A program made the position numbers and the translations under genes. Below, piece by piece: positions 62,987-64,000 of a stretch of 64,000 nucleotides of DNA (position 1 is the stretch's first letter; every line of letters starts with the position of its first letter). The stretch is taken from contig NC_085046.1 of the NCBI RefSeq assembly GCF_963662255.1, positions 23,765,620 to 23,829,619 of the forward strand, given 5' to 3'. Below the pieces are notes generated by a model. That model was not told the origin of the DNA, searched no databases, and was given only the letters and a program-made list of their open reading frames with translations. The stretch comes from Cinclus cinclus. Taxonomy: Eukaryota; Chordata; Aves; Passeriformes; Cinclidae.

Positions 62987-63536
62987 GACCTAGCATATTA
63001 ATTTCACTTAAATATGTCAGGAAAGGAATGTGACAGCTGAGAGAGATGCTTTACAAGGCCACTTTCCAGGGTTACCTAGAGCACTGGTGAAGCACATGCA
63101 CTTCATGGGATCTCTTCTAGATGGGATTACTGTTCCCTGGAAAGAAAGACAACATGTCCCTGCTTCTGCTGTATTTCTTGTTAAGTATTCCTAAGGTCTT
63201 ATTAAATATTCACATTTGAATATGTTTGTGAAAACTATCCTCACCTCAGATACTTTGGTGGCCCTCATGTTTAGTGGGGAGATCTGCAGGTGGAAATGAG
63301 CTGAGCTCCAACCACTAGTACAAAAGTCTTCAAATTATTTATTTTACTCAAAGTATCACATGAGATACCACCCCTCACATCAGAACCTCTAGAAAGAAGA
63401 TTGTTTGCTTAATTAGGATCTACATGAATGCTACAAACTGAAGGATGCAATTAACTTGTCTAACTTCTCGCTACCTGCATAATTTGTTTCTTTTATATTA
63501 AAATGTCATATGCATTCCAGCTAGTGGCAGACAAAA

Positions 63537-64000
63537 GTAGAATCATGGAATTGTTTAGAATGGAAAGGACCTCTAAGTTCATCAAGTAAACCTAACGCTG
63601 CCAAGTCCACTAATACTCCACGTCCCTAGGTGCAACATCTGCACATTTTTTAAATGCCTCCAGGGATGGTGATTCCACTGTTTCCTTGAGCAGCTTGTTC
63701 TGCTGTTTAATAACTCCTTCCATCAAGAAATTTTTCCTAATATCCAATATAAAGCTCCTCTCATGCAAATTGAAGCTATTTCCTCTTGTATTACCACTTG
63801 CTACTTAGGACAAGAGAACAACCACTACCTTACAAGTACCTCCTGTTCTCCAGACTAGTTTCTCCAGGAGAAAGCCATGGGAGATGGTGTCAAAGCTTTT
63901 ACTGAAGTCCAAGTAGACAAATTCACAGGATTTCCCTCATCCACTGAGACAGATGGCCACCCTGTCCTAGAAGATCAGCTTGGTCCAGCAGGACCTGGCT
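63537..64000 (-). mobile_element. CR1 LINE, antisense, internally deleted, runs off the window
   Basis: It begins at the left with the tail GTAGAATCATGGAATTGTTTAG. The 3' region follows (GAATGGAAAGGACCTCTAAG, GCCTCCAGGGATGGTGATTCC, TTTTTCCTAATATCCAATATA). At about 63,846-63,867 it jumps directly into the reverse-transcriptase region: TGTCAAAGCTTTTACTGAAG, CCCTCATCCACTGAGAC, GCTTGGTCCAGCAGGACC. In the fuller copy at 11.1-12.2 kb these two parts are separated by roughly 650 bp, so that much is missing here. The repeat TTCTCCAG occurs at 63846-63853 and again at 63860-63867, at the junction. The catalytic FADD segment lies in the deleted part. The right-hand end is cut by the window. Confidence 0.93.

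Larger units (their letters stand above)
56056..63536. other. Unique non-coding DNA, no gene found
   Basis: About 7.5 kb without an identifiable gene or interspersed repeat. A GC-richer patch lies at about 58,130-58,430. An AT-rich patch of TATATA/TGTACA words lies at about 61,445-61,503. Frames stay near or below 100 codons and have no recognisable domain. Simple repeats are listed separately. Confidence 0.6.

Noticed and set aside
62870..62996. A retrocopy ending in A26 with GACCAGGCAT/GACCTAGCAT as flanking duplication
   Set aside because: The two flanks differ at two positions, and the roughly 90-bp insert between them resembles no known RNA.
1..64000. tRNA, spliceosomal RNA, rRNA, CRISPR arrays, bacterial-type operons or novel defence systems
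   Set aside because: No B-box-containing tRNA fold, no known small-RNA sequence and no regularly spaced repeats were seen on either strand; the window is vertebrate repeat-bearing non-coding DNA.

Overview
This window looks like gene-poor, AT-rich vertebrate DNA from a bird, probably a neoavian and possibly a songbird. The evidence is the interspersed repeats: eleven fragments of CR1, the dominant avian LINE, several still carrying its 3' octamer-type tail (ATTCTGTGATTCTGT-like). There are also two solo LTRs of endogenous retroviruses whose termini (TGTTGGGG.../...CCAAGACA and TGTGTTGG.../...CCATGACA) match LTR families I recall from passerine genomes. The species, chromosome and flanking genes cannot be told from the sequence.

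I find no convincing protein-coding exon, tRNA, rRNA, snRNA or CRISPR array. Open reading frames are short (almost all under 130 codons), lack recognisable domains, and the few longer ones lie inside repeats or fit chance. The window is best read as intergenic DNA or part of a very large intron.

Layout. 1-10.5 kb: unique AT-rich sequence with one (TCTAG)n patch. 10.5-12.2 kb: an old sense CR1 piece followed by a 1.07-kb antisense CR1 that still encodes a broken reverse-transcriptase core with an FADD catalytic motif. 12.2-18.1 kb: unique. 18.1-18.6 kb: a TTTA microsatellite and a sense CR1 3' end. 19.6-20.3 kb: a 686-bp solo LTR flanked by a perfect 5-bp duplication (GAATG), GC- and CpG-rich and apparently young. 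21.1 and 24.6 kb: short antisense CR1 pieces. 25-37.6 kb: unique, with a G-quadruplex-like run and a T-rich patch. 37.6 kb: a short CR1. 43.5-44.1 kb: a 586-bp solo LTR with a perfect 5-bp duplication (GGTAC), CpG-poor and older. 47.2-48.9 kb: three CR1 fragments. 55.4-56.1 kb: a 650-bp antisense CR1. 56-63.5 kb: unique, with (GAA)9 and a 26-bp A tract. 63.5 kb to the end: an antisense CR1 with a large internal deletion, running off the window.

Nothing here forms an operon, pathway or novel system. The best-supported observations are about repeat history: two solo LTRs from families with similar ends, with exact target-site duplications and very different CpG decay, and a CR1 deletion joined at a repeated TTCTCCAG.
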